Source: Streptomyces sp. NBC_00704
Lineage (GTDB): Bacteria; Actinomycetota; Actinomycetes; Streptomycetales; Streptomycetaceae
DNA length: 64,000 bases
Direction of reading: 5' to 3'
NCBI RefSeq assembly: GCF_036226605.1
Contig: NZ_CP109000.1
Location: 6,878,501-6,942,500, forward strand
The notes beneath the pieces are model-generated. The model had not been told where the DNA came from and did not search any database. It saw only the letters and a list, made by a program, of their open reading frames with translations. Shown here piece after piece: positions 25,677-34,714 of the stretch (positions are counted from its first letter, which is position 1; every line of letters starts with the position of its first letter). The translations under genes were made by a program, and so were the position numbers.

Positions 25677-26642
25677 ATGACCGCACCCGCCTCCCTGCTG
25701 ACGTCCGACACCCCCGAGGACCGGTCCCGCATGCCTCTTTCCCGTCGCTCCGTCGCCGCGGCCGTCGTCTGTCTGCTCGCCGTCGGCGTCCCGGCGCTCG
25801 GCGCGGCGCCGGTGCTCGCGCTGCCCGCCCGCCCGGCGGCCGCACCCCGGCCCGCGCAAGCCGAGCCCACGCCCGTCCCCGAGCCCGCTCCGGCCCCCGA
25901 GTCCGCTCCGGCCCCCGAGTCCGCTCCGGCCCCCGAGTCCGCTCCGGCCCCCGAGTCCGCTCCGGCCCCCGAGCCCACTCCTGTTCCCGCGCCGGATCCC
26001 GCTTCCTCCGTGCCCGCGCCCGCGACCGTGACGGTGACCGGGGAGGGCAGCGCGAGCGCGCCGCCCGACCTCGCGGTCGTCGGGGCCGGGGTCGAGACCT
26101 CCGCCAAGACCTCGCAGTCCGCCCTGGACGCGCAGAACCAGGCCGCCGCCGCGCTGCTGGCAGCCGTCCGCGCCCAGGGCGTCGCCGAGCGGGACATCCA
26201 CACGCGGAGCGTCACCCTCACCCCCCTGCACGACTACACGGACGGCGCCCCCCGGTTGACGGGCTATCAGGCGGCCCAGTCCTTCACGGTGACGGTCCGC
26301 GAGGTGGTGCGGACCGGCGCGGTCCTTCAGGCAGTCACCGACGCGGCCGGCGCCGCGGCCCGCGTCGACTCCGTCGTCTTCGACGTCTCCGACCCCGCTC
26401 CGCTACAGGCCCGCGCCCGAGAGGCCGCGCACGCCGACGCCCACGCCAAGGCGGAGCAGTACGCCCGCCTCAGCGGCCGCCACCTGGGCGCGCTGGTCTC
26501 CCTCAGCGAGGACGCCTCGAGCTACCCGCGCCCCGTGCCGCCGTCCGGGGAGACCTCCGGCGCCGGCACCGGCGCCGTGCCGGTCGCACCCGGTGAGATC
26601 CGGGCCGGGGCCACGGTGACGGCGGTCTACGCCCTCGACTGA
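25677..26642 (+). CDS. SIMPL (DUF541) domain secreted/periplasmic protein
   Basis: A 321-aa exported protein. A signal sequence is visible at about residues 22-50 (SRRSVAAAVVCLLAVGVPALG), then a Pro-Ala-Glu-rich linker with six hexapeptide repeats, and a SIMPL/DUF541 domain at about 112-318 (VTGEGSASAPPDLAVVGAGVE at its start). SIMPL proteins are exported and have been linked to oxidative-stress defence; molecular function is unclear. ATG 25731 is an alternative start that puts the signal peptide at the very N-terminus and may be the true one. Confidence 0.85.
   Translation: MTAPASLLTSDTPEDRSRMPLSRRSVAAAVVCLLAVGVPALGAAPVLALPARPAAAPRPAQAEPTPVPEPAPAPESAPAPESAPAPESAPAPESAPAPEPTPVPAPDPASSVPAPATVTVTGEGSASAPPDLAVVGAGVETSAKTSQSALDAQNQAAAALLAAVRAQGVAERDIHTRSVTLTPLHDYTDGAPRLTGYQAAQSFTVTVREVVRTGAVLQAVTDAAGAAARVDSVVFDVSDPAPLQARAREAAHADAHAKAEQYARLSGRHLGALVSLSEDASSYPRPVPPSGETSGAGTGAVPVAPGEIRAGATVTAVYALD
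25881..25988 (+). repeat. 18-bp coding minisatellite
   Basis: Six tandem 18-base units, four of them identical (GAGTCCGCTCCGGCCCCC), coding ESAPAP repeats in the linker of the SIMPL protein. The identity of the middle units points to recent slippage or unequal crossover; the copy number is likely variable between strains. Confidence 0.9.
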
Positions 26643-26650
26643 CCGGCCGC

Positions 26651-27271
26651 TCAGCGCGTCGAGACGTCCGACGCCCCCGGGGGCAGGCCCAGTTCACGGT
26701 CGAGCGCCTCGTCGACCCACTCCTGCGCCCGCGCGCGGGACACCGCGCCGTCGTAGGACGTCACCTGCACGGCGAGCCCGTCCAGCAGGGCCGTCAGGCG
26801 CAGGGCCGAGCCCGCCGGGTCCGGGCACGGGAACTCGCCCGCCGCCACGCCCTCGGCGATCACCTCGACGAGGGCGGCCTTCCACTCCTGGTCCAGCCCC
26901 CGGGCCACCTCCCGCAACGCCGGTTCGCGCAGCGACACGGCCCAGCCCTCGATCCACAGCCGCCAGCCCTTGGCCTGCCCCGTCGGCGCGTACCAGCGCA
27001 CGGCCGCGCGCAGCCGGCGCAGCGCCGTCGTCCGCCGGCCGACCAGCCTGCGCAGCTGCGCCAGGTCGTCCTGGGCGGCATGGGCGAACGCCTCGGCGAC
27101 GAGCCGCTCCTTGGTCGAGAAGTGGTAGAGCACCAGGGCGTTGCTCACACCGAGCGCCGCGGCGACGTCGGCGATCCTGACCGCCGCCACGCCCCGCGCC
27201 TCGATCTGCTCGATGGCCGCCCGCAGCAGCTCCTCGCGCCGCTCGGCCACACTCAACCGGACCCTCGCCAC
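26651..27271 (-). CDS. TetR/AcrR family regulator
   Basis: A 206-aa repressor. The N-terminal TetR helix-turn-helix runs about residues 10-56 (AAIEQIEARGVAAVRIADVA, then ALGVSNALVLYHFSTKERL). The C-terminal ligand domain has the BetI-like pattern of actinobacterial regulators (KGWRLWIEGW, ELGLP tail). The start is GTG 27271 on the minus strand. It converges with the SIMPL gene, leaving eight bases between stops, and lies downstream of the dehydrogenase gene on the same strand with a 132-base gap, so it may be expressed separately. Target unknown. Confidence 0.88.
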   Translation of the reverse strand: MARVRLSVAERREELLRAAIEQIEARGVAAVRIADVAAALGVSNALVLYHFSTKERLVAEAFAHAAQDDLAQLRRLVGRRTTALRRLRAAVRWYAPTGQAKGWRLWIEGWAVSLREPALREVARGLDQEWKAALVEVIAEGVAAGEFPCPDPAGSALRLTALLDGLAVQVTSYDGAVSRARAQEWVDEALDRELGLPPGASDVSTR

Positions 27272-27403
27272 CCGGACACCCTAGTCCGTGGCCCCGGACG
27301 GGAGGGAGGCGGCTTCGCGGCATAGTGACGCCGCAGCCGCACGCCGCACGCGAACTCCCCGTGGCGGGGACCGGTGACGCGGAACCCGACGCGCGCGGCC
27401 GTC

Positions 27404-28699
27404 TCAGTCCCGGCGCCGTGCACCGGAGCCGTACGTGCCGGAGCCGTAGGTGCCGGAGTGGTACGTGCCGGAGCCGTACGTGCCGGAGTGGTACGTGCCG
27501 GAGTGGTACGTGCCGGAGTGGTACGTGCCGAAGCGGTGTGTGATGACCGGCAGGCGTTGCTCGGCGATCGCGTGCGCGGCGGCGCGTGGCGTCGTCCCGT
27601 CGGCCTCCGCGCGCGTGAGCACCAGTTCCACCAGGGCGCGCAGGGAACGGCGGGTGTGCGCGAAGGCCTCCTGCGCGTCCGCGCCGATGTCGCCGAAGAG
27701 CGTCCACCACCACCAGGCGTTGGTGCCGGAGTTGACGACGACGTCCGGCAGCACGCTCACCCCGCGCGCGTGCAGCAGTTTCTCCGCCTGCGGGGTGACG
27801 GGCATGTTGGCCGCCTCGGCGATCCACCGCACACAGGCGCCGATCCGCTCCTGCTCCTCGACCCCGATCGCGTTCGACACGGCGGCCGGGACGAGCACCT
27901 CGGCCTCCGCCGACAGCCAGGCGTCGTCCGGCAGTTCGCGGTCGCCGGGCCGCAGGGCGCCACGGTCCACGGCGCCGTGGGCGTCCCGTGCGGCGAGCAG
28001 CGCCTCGACGTCGAGCCCCGCCGGGTTGGCGACGGTGCCCTTGACGTCGGCGACGGCCACCACGGTCAGGCCCGCGCGCGTGAGGAAGCGGGCGGTGGCG
28101 CCGCCCATGGTGCCGAAGCCCTGGAGCGCGACGCGGGCGCCGGTGTGGGCCGCCCCGGCCCTGTCCAGGGCGGTCAGCACGGACTCGGCGACCCCGCAGC
28201 CGCCGACCAGCTCGTCCAGGCCGATGCCGTCGACCTCGACGGCGAAGGCGGCCGCCAGCCGGGCCCGGGCGGCGTCCTCGTCGTCGAGCAGCGGGTGCAC
28301 CGCCTGCACGCAGGACACCAGCCCCACCTCCGCGACGGCACGGTCCACCAGGTCCTGGCTCAGTCCCAGGTCCTCACCGGTGGTCCAGCAGCTCTCCACG
28401 TACGGCCGCATCGCCCGCAGGTAGCGCACCAGCAGCCCGTAGGCCTCCGGGTCGCGGGGGTCGCAGTCGATGCCGCCCTTGGCGCCGCCCAGCGGGACGT
28501 AGCGCGCCGCGGGGTCGTAGTGCAGGGCCTCCTTGAGGCTCATGCCGCGGGCGAGTCCGGCGACCTCGTCCAGGGTGCAGCCCGCCCGCATGCGCAGGCC
28601 GCCGCTGCAGACGCCGCGCACGAGCCGGTCGACGACCAGGAAGCCCCGGCGGCCGGTGAGGTGGTCGGTCCAGGTGAGGGACAGGAAGGGGGAGGTCAC
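27404..28699 (-). CDS. Glu/Leu/Phe/Val-type amino-acid dehydrogenase
   Basis: A 431-aa NAD(P)-dependent amino-acid dehydrogenase. The catalytic region PLGGAKGGID contains the active-site Lys at about residue 74; the Rossmann motif is GFGTMGGATARF at about 196. The enzyme oxidatively deaminates glutamate or a related amino acid. The C-terminus carries an unusual tail of GTYHS/GTYGS pentapeptides, seven to eight units, encoded by a 15-bp minisatellite. The tail is not part of the known fold. ATG 28699 follows GGAGCCCGAGTGACC-like purines; alternative starts were not seen. Confidence 0.88.
   Translation of the reverse strand: MTSPFLSLTWTDHLTGRRGFLVVDRLVRGVCSGGLRMRAGCTLDEVAGLARGMSLKEALHYDPAARYVPLGGAKGGIDCDPRDPEAYGLLVRYLRAMRPYVESCWTTGEDLGLSQDLVDRAVAEVGLVSCVQAVHPLLDDEDAARARLAAAFAVEVDGIGLDELVGGCGVAESVLTALDRAGAAHTGARVALQGFGTMGGATARFLTRAGLTVVAVADVKGTVANPAGLDVEALLAARDAHGAVDRGALRPGDRELPDDAWLSAEAEVLVPAAVSNAIGVEEQERIGACVRWIAEAANMPVTPQAEKLLHARGVSVLPDVVVNSGTNAWWWWTLFGDIGADAQEAFAHTRRSLRALVELVLTRAEADGTTPRAAAHAIAEQRLPVITHRFGTYHSGTYHSGTYHSGTYGSGTYHSGTYGSGTYGSGARRRD
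27423..27542 (-). repeat. 15-bp coding minisatellite (GTYHS tail)
   Basis: Eight tandem 15-base units starting CCGGAG(TG/CC)GTACGTG on the plus strand; seven are near-perfect and the last (27528-27542) is degenerate. On the minus strand they code the C-terminal GTYHS/GTYGS repeats of the dehydrogenase. Differences are confined to the two-base TG/CC alternation, so His and Gly alternate at one position. Confidence 0.92.
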
Positions 28700-28827
28700 T
28701 CGGGCTCCTCGACCGGGGCGTCAACTGAACGGTGGGTCAGTATCGGGAGCGGTGGCGAGGCCTGTCAACGCGCTGTCGCGGGGGGCGACCATAATGGAAC
28801 GCCTCAGCGACTCCACCTGGAGGTACC

Positions 28828-30057
28828 GTGTCCGGTTTCCGTTCCCTGAGCTCCGGGCTCCGCGCTCTGCAGCCCGAGGCCTTCGGTGCGGATCCCCGCG
28901 GTGAGCGCCTCGCGCGCATCCGCAGATCGCCGCACTACAAGGACGGGGTCTTCGTGAACCCCGGCGGCCCGGCGCGGACCCGCCCCTCGGGCTCGGCCCT
29001 CGACTTCGCCAAGGTCTTCTTCGACAAGGAGCAGCGCCCCCGCCGCTCCCCGGCGGGCACCGTGCCCGTGCACGCCACCACCCTGGCCGACCTCGCCAAG
29101 CCGCCCGCCACCGGGCTCAGGGTGACCTGGATGGGCCACTCCAGCGTGCTGGCGGAGATCGACGGGCAGCGCGTGCTGTTCGACCCGGTCTGGGGGGAGC
29201 GCTGCTCGCCGTTCCCGTTCGCCGGTCCCAGGCGCCTGCATCCGGCCCCGCTTCCGCTCGCGGCGCTGGGCCCGGTCGACGTCGTCGTCATCTCGCACGA
29301 CCACTACGACCATCTGGACCTGCCCACGATCAAGGCGCTGGCCGGCACGGACACCCTGTTCGCCGTGCCGCTGGGCGTCGGCGCCCATCTGGAGCACTGG
29401 GGGGTGTCCGCCGACCGGCTGCGCGAGCTGGACTGGCACGAGGAGACGAAGGTCGGCGGTCTCACCCTGACGGCCACTCCGGCCCGCCACTTCTGCGGCC
29501 GCGGCCTGCGCAACACCCAGCACACCCTGTGGGCATCCTGGGTTGTCGCGGGCGAGGAGCACCGGGTCTTCCACAGCGGCGACACCGGCTACTTCGACGG
29601 CTTCCGGGAGATCGGGGCCGCCCACGGCCCGTTCGACGCGACGATGATCCAGATCGGCGCCTACTCGGACTTCTGGCCCGACATCCACATGACGCCCGAG
29701 GAGAGCATGCGGGCCCATCTCGATCTGCAGGGCGGGCCCGGCGGGGTGATGCTGCCCATCCACTGGGCCACCTTCAATCTCGCCACCCACGCGTGGACCG
29801 ACCCGGGGGAGGGCACGCTGGCCGCCGGCCGGGCCGTGGGGGCGAGGGTCGCCCTGCCGCGCCCGGGCGAGCCGTTCGAGCCCGGCGGCGAGGCTGTTCC
29901 GGACGAGCCCTGGTGGCGTGGCGCCGCCCGTGCGCCGGTCGGCGGTTGGCGGTCGCTGGACGAGACGACGGCCGAGGCCAAAGCCGATACCGACAGTGAC
30001 GAACCGAAGGGCGCCGTCGAGGGCGGTGAAGCGCCGGAGGCGGTCCCGGCCGGCTGA
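28828..30057 (+). CDS. MBL-fold metallohydrolase (NAPE-PLD/UlaG-like)
   Basis: A 409-aa metallo-beta-lactamase-fold protein. The zinc motif HxHxDH is visible as SHDHYDHLD at about residues 155-163; later metal ligands lie in HSGDTGY (about 250) and the C-terminal HWATFN. It resembles the NAPE-PLD/UlaG branch, whose members hydrolyse phosphodiesters of N-acyl phospholipids or ascorbate lactone. There is no signal peptide. GTG 28828 is preceded by GGAGG at 28817-28821. It is monocistronic: a strong terminator follows. The substrate is not known. Confidence 0.88.
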   Translation: MSGFRSLSSGLRALQPEAFGADPRGERLARIRRSPHYKDGVFVNPGGPARTRPSGSALDFAKVFFDKEQRPRRSPAGTVPVHATTLADLAKPPATGLRVTWMGHSSVLAEIDGQRVLFDPVWGERCSPFPFAGPRRLHPAPLPLAALGPVDVVVISHDHYDHLDLPTIKALAGTDTLFAVPLGVGAHLEHWGVSADRLRELDWHEETKVGGLTLTATPARHFCGRGLRNTQHTLWASWVVAGEEHRVFHSGDTGYFDGFREIGAAHGPFDATMIQIGAYSDFWPDIHMTPEESMRAHLDLQGGPGGVMLPIHWATFNLATHAWTDPGEGTLAAGRAVGARVALPRPGEPFEPGGEAVPDEPWWRGAARAPVGGWRSLDETTAEAKADTDSDEPKGAVEGGEAPEAVPAG

Positions 30058-30087
30058 CCCGGGACAGGCGGACGTTCGGCACCGGAA

Positions 30088-30130
30088 ACCGTGCGGGCCG
30101 GGGAGCGAGCAGCTCCCCGGCCCGCACGGT
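30088..30130 (+). terminator. Strong hairpin terminator after the MBL hydrolase gene
   Basis: A 19-bp perfect stem, ACCGTGCGGGCCGGGGAGC (30088-30106) with its complement at 30112-30130, loop GAGCA, 30 bases after the stop codon. It is followed by CGTTTGTG. Confidence 0.93.
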
Positions 30131-30393
30131 CGTTTGTGACCGTCCCTGACCAGCCCTGATCGGATTCGTTCCTCGTTGTGCCCGTGACCCCGCGGGTTTA
30201 TCGGTCTGCCGTGCGAAGCCTCATACCAGAGCGGGACGCTGTGTGCGGGACTTCGTCAACTGCCCACCGCACATGATGGGTTGCCAACTACTGTGAGTCG
30301 CCGTCGCGCATACCGGGCCGTATTCCCCGGCGCTCGCGACCGACGGCTCTTCCGACCGACGACCCGGCTCGACGGACCAGTACGAGGACACCG
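30131..30393 (+). promoter_or_regulatory. Conservon upstream region
   Basis: About 260 non-coding bases before cvnA. I see no strong palindrome. TTGCCAACTACTGTGAG at 30280-30296 is an AT-richer segment that may belong to a promoter. Nothing further can be supported. Confidence 0.35.
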
Positions 30394-33099
30394 ATGTCTC
30401 ACCTCCGCGCACCCGCCGCACGAGCAGACCGCCGTGAGGGCGGGCGGCACGGGCGGCCGGCCCCCCGCACCGCACCGGCGCCGGCCGAGACACCCATACG
30501 GCCCCAGCTGCTGCGGCTCGCCGTGCTCCCCCCGACCGCGGTCGCCCTCAGCGCCTGCGCGGTCGTCCTGTTCACCGTGCGCTCCTCCGGCGTCCGGCCC
30601 GGACCGGTCCTGTGGGCGGTCCTCGCCGGCGGGGTCGCGGTGACCGGCGTCGGCCTCGTGATCGCCGCCGTGGCGGCGGACCGCGCCGCCCGCTCCGTCG
30701 CCGACCGCGTCGCGGCGCTGCGCCGCAGCAGCGCGCGCGGCGAGGCCGAACTGCTCGGCGTCGTCGAAACGCTGCGTCGCGGCGAGGCCCCGCCGCCGCG
30801 CAGGACGCGCGGCGGACCGCCCGGCGACGCCGACGACTTCGAGCTGCTCGCCGCCGATCTGTCCCGCGCCCACGACGGGGCCGTCGCCGCCGTCGTGCAG
30901 GCCGCCCAGCTGTCCAGCCAGACCGGCAGCGAACAGAAACTGGAGGTGTTCGTCAACCTCGCGCGACGCCTCCAGTCCCTGGTGCACCGCGAGATCTCGA
31001 TCCTCGACGAGCTGGAGAACGAGATCGAGGACCCCGACCTGCTCAAGGGCCTCTTCCACGTCGACCATCTCGCCACCCGGATCCGCCGCCACGCGGAGAA
31101 CCTCGCCGTCCTCGGCGGGGCCGTCTCGCGCCGGCAGTGGAGCCACCCGGTCTCGATGACCGAGGTGCTGCGCTCCGCGATCGCCGAGGTCGAGCAGTAC
31201 TCGCGGGTCAAGCTCGTGCCCCCCGTCGACGGCGAACTGCGCGGCCACGCCGTCGCCGACGTCATCCACCTGCTCGCCGAACTCGTCGAGAACGCCACGG
31301 TGTTCTCCGCCCCGCACACCCAGGTGCTGCTGCGGGCCAACCTCGTCACCTCGGGGCTGGCCGTCGAGGTCGAGGACCGCGGCCTCGGCATGCCCGCCGA
31401 GGAGGCGAGCCGGATGAACGCCCTGCTCGCCGACCCCGACCAGGTCAACGTCGGCCGCCTGCTCGCCGACGGCCGGATCGGGCTGTTCGTCGTCTCCCAG
31501 CTCGCCCGGCGGCACGGCATCCGGGTCCGGTTGCAGTGCAACATCTACGGCGGCGTCCAGGCCGTCCTCGTCGTCCCGCAGGCGCTGCTGGGCTCCGGGC
31601 CGGGCCTCCCCGGCTCCGTCTCCCGGGGCCCGGACAGCGACGGCGCCGGCCGGCCCCTCGTGCCCGCCCCGAGCCCCCTCGCCGCCGCCCCCGGCCGGCC
31701 CACCCTGCCGCCGGCCCCGCGCCACTCGGCGCCCGGCGCCGGGTCGCCCGTGACGGTCGGCGGGGCCCGCACCCCCGACCCGGCGCGCCGGTCCCTCCCC
31801 AGGCACGCCGGCGCGGGCCGCCACGAGGCCCCGGCACACCGGGCCCCGGGCGACCTGCCCGCACCGGGCGCCCGCCGGCGGGCCGGGGACACCGACGGCG
31901 CGGGCCTGCCCCAGGCCGCGACGAGCGCGGAGGCGACGCCGGCGCGGGCCCGGGACGCCAGCGACGGCGCCGGCCGCCCGTACGCCGCCGGGCAGTTGCC
32001 GCCGGCCGTTCCGCCCGGCCCCTCCGCCGGACCGCCGCACCCCCGCGACACCGCCGGCCCCCGCCTCCCGTCCGCCTCCGACGCAGCCTCCCCCTCCGCG
32101 GCCGCGTCGTCGGCTTCCTCGTCCGCCCGCCCCTCCCTCCCGCCGCAGGGACCCGGCGCCTCCGCCGGCGGAGCGCCGCCGCCCCTGCCCTCGCGGGCAC
32201 AGGGCGGTCCCGGCCCCGCCGAGCCCGGCGGCCGGCCCGCGCCGCTGCCCGTGCGCGGCGCGCGCGAGACCCGGCCCAACCCGGCCGAGGCCGCCCCCGG
32301 CATCCGGAAGGACGACCGGCCAGTCGTCGAGGAACACGCGGGTCTCGCGCCCACCCCGCGCGTCGGCCCGGTGCGGGGCACCATGGGCAAGCCCCAGCTG
32401 CCCCGCCGCCGGGCCCAGGAACACCTCGTGCCCCAGCTGCGCGGCGGCCCCGTCCCGCGCCCGGACACCGAACAGCCCGCCGGTCACGACCCCGGCCTGA
32501 TGGCGGCCTTCCAGCGGGGCTTCGGCCTGGCCGAGGCCCAGCAGAGCCTGGAGGCGGACGTCGTGGAGGCGTCCCCGCACCCCGTCACCGACGACCCGCA
32601 GGACCCGGTGCGACCGCCGTCCCCCTCCTTCCCGGCCCCGGCCCCGGCCCCGGCCTCGTTCACCTCGTCGCAGTCGCAGTCGCAGTCGCAGTCGCAGTCG
32701 CAGTCACACTCACAGCCGACGTCGCCGTCGTCCTCGTGGTCCCTCGACCCGGCGCCCTTCTTCCCGTCCGAGCCCTCGGCCGCCTCGGCCCCCTCGGCCC
32801 CCTCGGAGTACTCCCAGCACTCGGCACCGTCAGGTCCGTCGCAGCCCGGCCTCGCGGGCGGGGACGACGCCGGCGCGGCCGTTCCGGAGGGCGCACGGCC
32901 GCCGGCGCCCCTGCCGCCGCTGCGCCCGCTGCCGACCCGGGCCGACGCCGGGCCGCCGTCGCACCCGGCCGGGATATCCGCCCCACGCCCCGCGCACCCG
33001 GCCGCGCCCTCCGAGGCGTACGGCTCCCGCGAGGCACCGGACCAGCCCGGCCCCGGCCGGACCACCGCCCGGCACGACGGGAGCGCACCAGCCGGATGA
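30394..33099 (+). CDS. cvnA: Conservon sensor kinase-like protein CvnA
   Basis: A 901-aa membrane protein. The N-terminus has two transmembrane helices at about 47-63 and 74-96 with almost no extracytoplasmic loop. A histidine-kinase-like dimerisation region follows (HREISILDELENE near 200), then a GHKL ATPase domain with the N-box ELVENATVFSAP and the G-box DRGLGMP (about 285-400). The last ~480 residues are Pro/Ala/Gly-rich and disordered and include a SQ repeat. In conservons CvnA works with CvnB, C and D, reminiscent of G-protein signalling in eukaryotes. It has no large sensor domain, so sensing may be in the membrane or via partners. Confidence 0.9.
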   Translation: MSHLRAPAARADRREGGRHGRPAPRTAPAPAETPIRPQLLRLAVLPPTAVALSACAVVLFTVRSSGVRPGPVLWAVLAGGVAVTGVGLVIAAVAADRAARSVADRVAALRRSSARGEAELLGVVETLRRGEAPPPRRTRGGPPGDADDFELLAADLSRAHDGAVAAVVQAAQLSSQTGSEQKLEVFVNLARRLQSLVHREISILDELENEIEDPDLLKGLFHVDHLATRIRRHAENLAVLGGAVSRRQWSHPVSMTEVLRSAIAEVEQYSRVKLVPPVDGELRGHAVADVIHLLAELVENATVFSAPHTQVLLRANLVTSGLAVEVEDRGLGMPAEEASRMNALLADPDQVNVGRLLADGRIGLFVVSQLARRHGIRVRLQCNIYGGVQAVLVVPQALLGSGPGLPGSVSRGPDSDGAGRPLVPAPSPLAAAPGRPTLPPAPRHSAPGAGSPVTVGGARTPDPARRSLPRHAGAGRHEAPAHRAPGDLPAPGARRRAGDTDGAGLPQAATSAEATPARARDASDGAGRPYAAGQLPPAVPPGPSAGPPHPRDTAGPRLPSASDAASPSAAASSASSSARPSLPPQGPGASAGGAPPPLPSRAQGGPGPAEPGGRPAPLPVRGARETRPNPAEAAPGIRKDDRPVVEEHAGLAPTPRVGPVRGTMGKPQLPRRRAQEHLVPQLRGGPVPRPDTEQPAGHDPGLMAAFQRGFGLAEAQQSLEADVVEASPHPVTDDPQDPVRPPSPSFPAPAPAPASFTSSQSQSQSQSQSQSHSQPTSPSSSWSLDPAPFFPSEPSAASAPSAPSEYSQHSAPSGPSQPGLAGGDDAGAAVPEGARPPAPLPPLRPLPTRADAGPPSHPAGISAPRPAHPAAPSEAYGSREAPDQPGPGRTTARHDGSAPAG
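32671..32715 (+). repeat. CAGTCG hexanucleotide repeat
   Basis: Five perfect CAGTCG copies (32671-32700) followed by two decayed ones, coding Ser-Gln repeats in the disordered tail of CvnA. It is prone to slippage in steps of two residues without frameshift. Confidence 0.9.
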
Positions 33100-33200
33100 C
33101 CACCGCCAGCGTCACCACCCCCATGGCCACTCTCATGACCGCCCCCACCCCCACCCCCAGCGCTCCCGCAGACCTTCGTACCCCAAGGAGTCGATCCACC

Positions 33201-33632
33201 ATGGCGAGCGATGCGCCGACCGGCCAGGTATCCGATCTCGACTGGCTGATGAGCGGCCTCGTGCAGCGCGTACCGCACACCTCGAGCGCGGTGCTGCTCT
33301 CCTGCGACGGACTCGTGAAGTCGGTCCACGGCCTGGACCCCGACAGCGCCGACCACATGGCCGCGCTGGCCTCCGGCCTGTACTCCCTCGGCCGCAGCGC
33401 CGGCGTCCGGTTCGGCGACGGCGGGGACGTGCGGCAGGTCGTCGTCGAACTGGACTCGACGCTGCTGTTCGTCACCACTGCCGGGTCCGGCACGTGCCTC
33501 GCGGTGCTCGCCGGGCGCGAGGCCGACGCCGCCGTGCTCGGCTACGAGATGTCGATGCTGGTCAAGAGCGTCCGGCCGTATCTGATGACCGCACCCCGGC
33601 AGCACGCCGAACCGTCGGTGACGGGACCTTGA
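33201..33632 (+). CDS. cvnB: Roadblock/LC7 protein CvnB
   Basis: A 143-aa Roadblock/LC7-domain protein, DWLMSGLVQRVPHTSSAVLL through the domain end at about residue 120. These proteins bind and modulate small GTPases (GAP-like activity in MglB). The start is ATG 33201 with AAGGAG ten bases upstream. A longer frame from ATG 33096 overlaps the cvnA stop (ATGA) and would add 35 Thr/Pro-rich residues; it may serve translational coupling. The stop overlaps a TTG/GTG start of cvnC. Confidence 0.9.
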   Translation: MASDAPTGQVSDLDWLMSGLVQRVPHTSSAVLLSCDGLVKSVHGLDPDSADHMAALASGLYSLGRSAGVRFGDGGDVRQVVVELDSTLLFVTTAGSGTCLAVLAGREADAAVLGYEMSMLVKSVRPYLMTAPRQHAEPSVTGP

Positions 33633-34006
33633 GCGTGGCGGCGGCCGGCGACGGGCCCTGGCTCGACGACGCGGCCGGACGGCTGGTGCGCCCGTTCACG
33701 GTCAGCAACGGCCGGACCAGGCCCAGCGTCGCCCTCGATCTCATGTCGCAGGTGAGGGCCACAGGGGCGACCCCCCTCGGCTATCTCGGCCCCGAGCACG
33801 CGCAGGCGCTCGACCTGACCCGCGCGCCCGTGTCGGTCGCCGAGATCGCGGCCCATCTGAGGCTGCCGGCGGCGGTCACCAAGGTGCTGCTGTCCGACCT
33901 CCTCGACTGCGGGGCGCTGACCACCAAGCCCCCCGAGTACCACCACACCCCCACCGACCGGGCCCTACTGGAGGCAGTGCTCGATGGACTACGACGACAG
34001 CTCTGA
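33629..34006 (+). CDS. cvnC: DUF742 protein CvnC
   Basis: A 125-aa DUF742 protein. A conserved LVRPFTVSNGRTRP motif lies near the N-terminus, and a winged-helix-like half (VSVAEIAAHLRLPAAVTKVLLSDL) near the C-terminus. It is a standard member of conservons; the biochemical role is not settled. TTG 33629 overlaps the cvnB TGA (TTGA); GTG 33635 is a possible alternative two codons on. The end overlaps cvnD by 23 bases. Confidence 0.88.
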   Translation: MSVAAAGDGPWLDDAAGRLVRPFTVSNGRTRPSVALDLMSQVRATGATPLGYLGPEHAQALDLTRAPVSVAEIAAHLRLPAAVTKVLLSDLLDCGALTTKPPEYHHTPTDRALLEAVLDGLRRQL

Positions 34007-34652
34007 CCGCGACGCATACGACAGGTACGGCGACAGCCGCGCCTACGGAGGCCCCGACGACACCGGACCCGACCCGTTCCCCACCGCCCTGAAGATCCTG
34101 GTCGCGGGCGGCTTCGGGGTGGGCAAGACGACCTTCGTCGGCGCCGTGAGCGAGATCGCGCCGCTCAGCACGGAGGAGCTGCTCACCACCGTCAGCGCCG
34201 CCACCGACAACCTCGACGGCATCGAGAACAAGGTCGAGACGACCGTCGCCATGGACTTCGGCCGCATCACCCTCGACCCCCGGCACGTCCTCTACCTGTT
34301 CGGCACCCCCGGCCAGGAACGGTTCTGGTTCATGTGGGACGAGCTGTCCGAGGGCGCGCTCGGCGCGGTCATCCTCGCGGACACCCGCCGGCTGGAGGAG
34401 TGCTTCGCCGCCGTCGACTTCTTCGAGGAGCGCGGACTCGCCTTCATCATCGCCGTCAACGAGTTCGACGGATCCCACCGCTACGACCCCGAGGAGGTGC
34501 GCGCCGCCATCGACCTGGACCCGTCCGTCCCCGTCGTGCGCTGCGACGCGCGGATCTCCGCCTCCGGCGTCCAGACCCTGCTCACCCTCGTCAAGCACCT
34601 CATCGCCCACGCGCCGGCCGCACCCCAGCCGAGCCGCGGCGCCCACATGTGA
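33984..34652 (+). CDS. cvnD: Conservon small GTPase CvnD
   Basis: A 222-aa Ras-like/MglA-like GTPase. The P-loop GGFGVGKTT begins near residue 42; switch II is the GTPGQERF motif near 108; the base-recognition motif is NEFD near 154 in place of NKxD. An acidic Tyr/Asp-rich N-terminal extension of about 30 residues precedes the domain. In conservons CvnD cycles nucleotides under control of CvnB and the kinase-like CvnA. It starts at ATG 33984, overlapping cvnC. Substitution of Glu for Lys in NKxD is normal for this group. Confidence 0.92.
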   Translation: MDYDDSSDRDAYDRYGDSRAYGGPDDTGPDPFPTALKILVAGGFGVGKTTFVGAVSEIAPLSTEELLTTVSAATDNLDGIENKVETTVAMDFGRITLDPRHVLYLFGTPGQERFWFMWDELSEGALGAVILADTRRLEECFAAVDFFEERGLAFIIAVNEFDGSHRYDPEEVRAAIDLDPSVPVVRCDARISASGVQTLLTLVKHLIAHAPAAPQPSRGAHM

Positions 34653-34714
34653 CGCCCGCACCCCACGCCCCCGGAGCCGCAAATGACGTACGTCCACAGC
34701 GACGGAGCCCGGCC

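Noticed and set aside
27423..27542. Short regular repeats as a CRISPR array
   Set aside because: Units are contiguous without spacers, lie in a coding frame, and no cas genes are nearby.
30612..33632. A very long plus-strand open frame across cvnA and cvnB
   Set aside because: It is a shadow of cvnA in another frame: Arg/Pro-rich with no domain. Only its last part (33201-33632) is the real cvnB.
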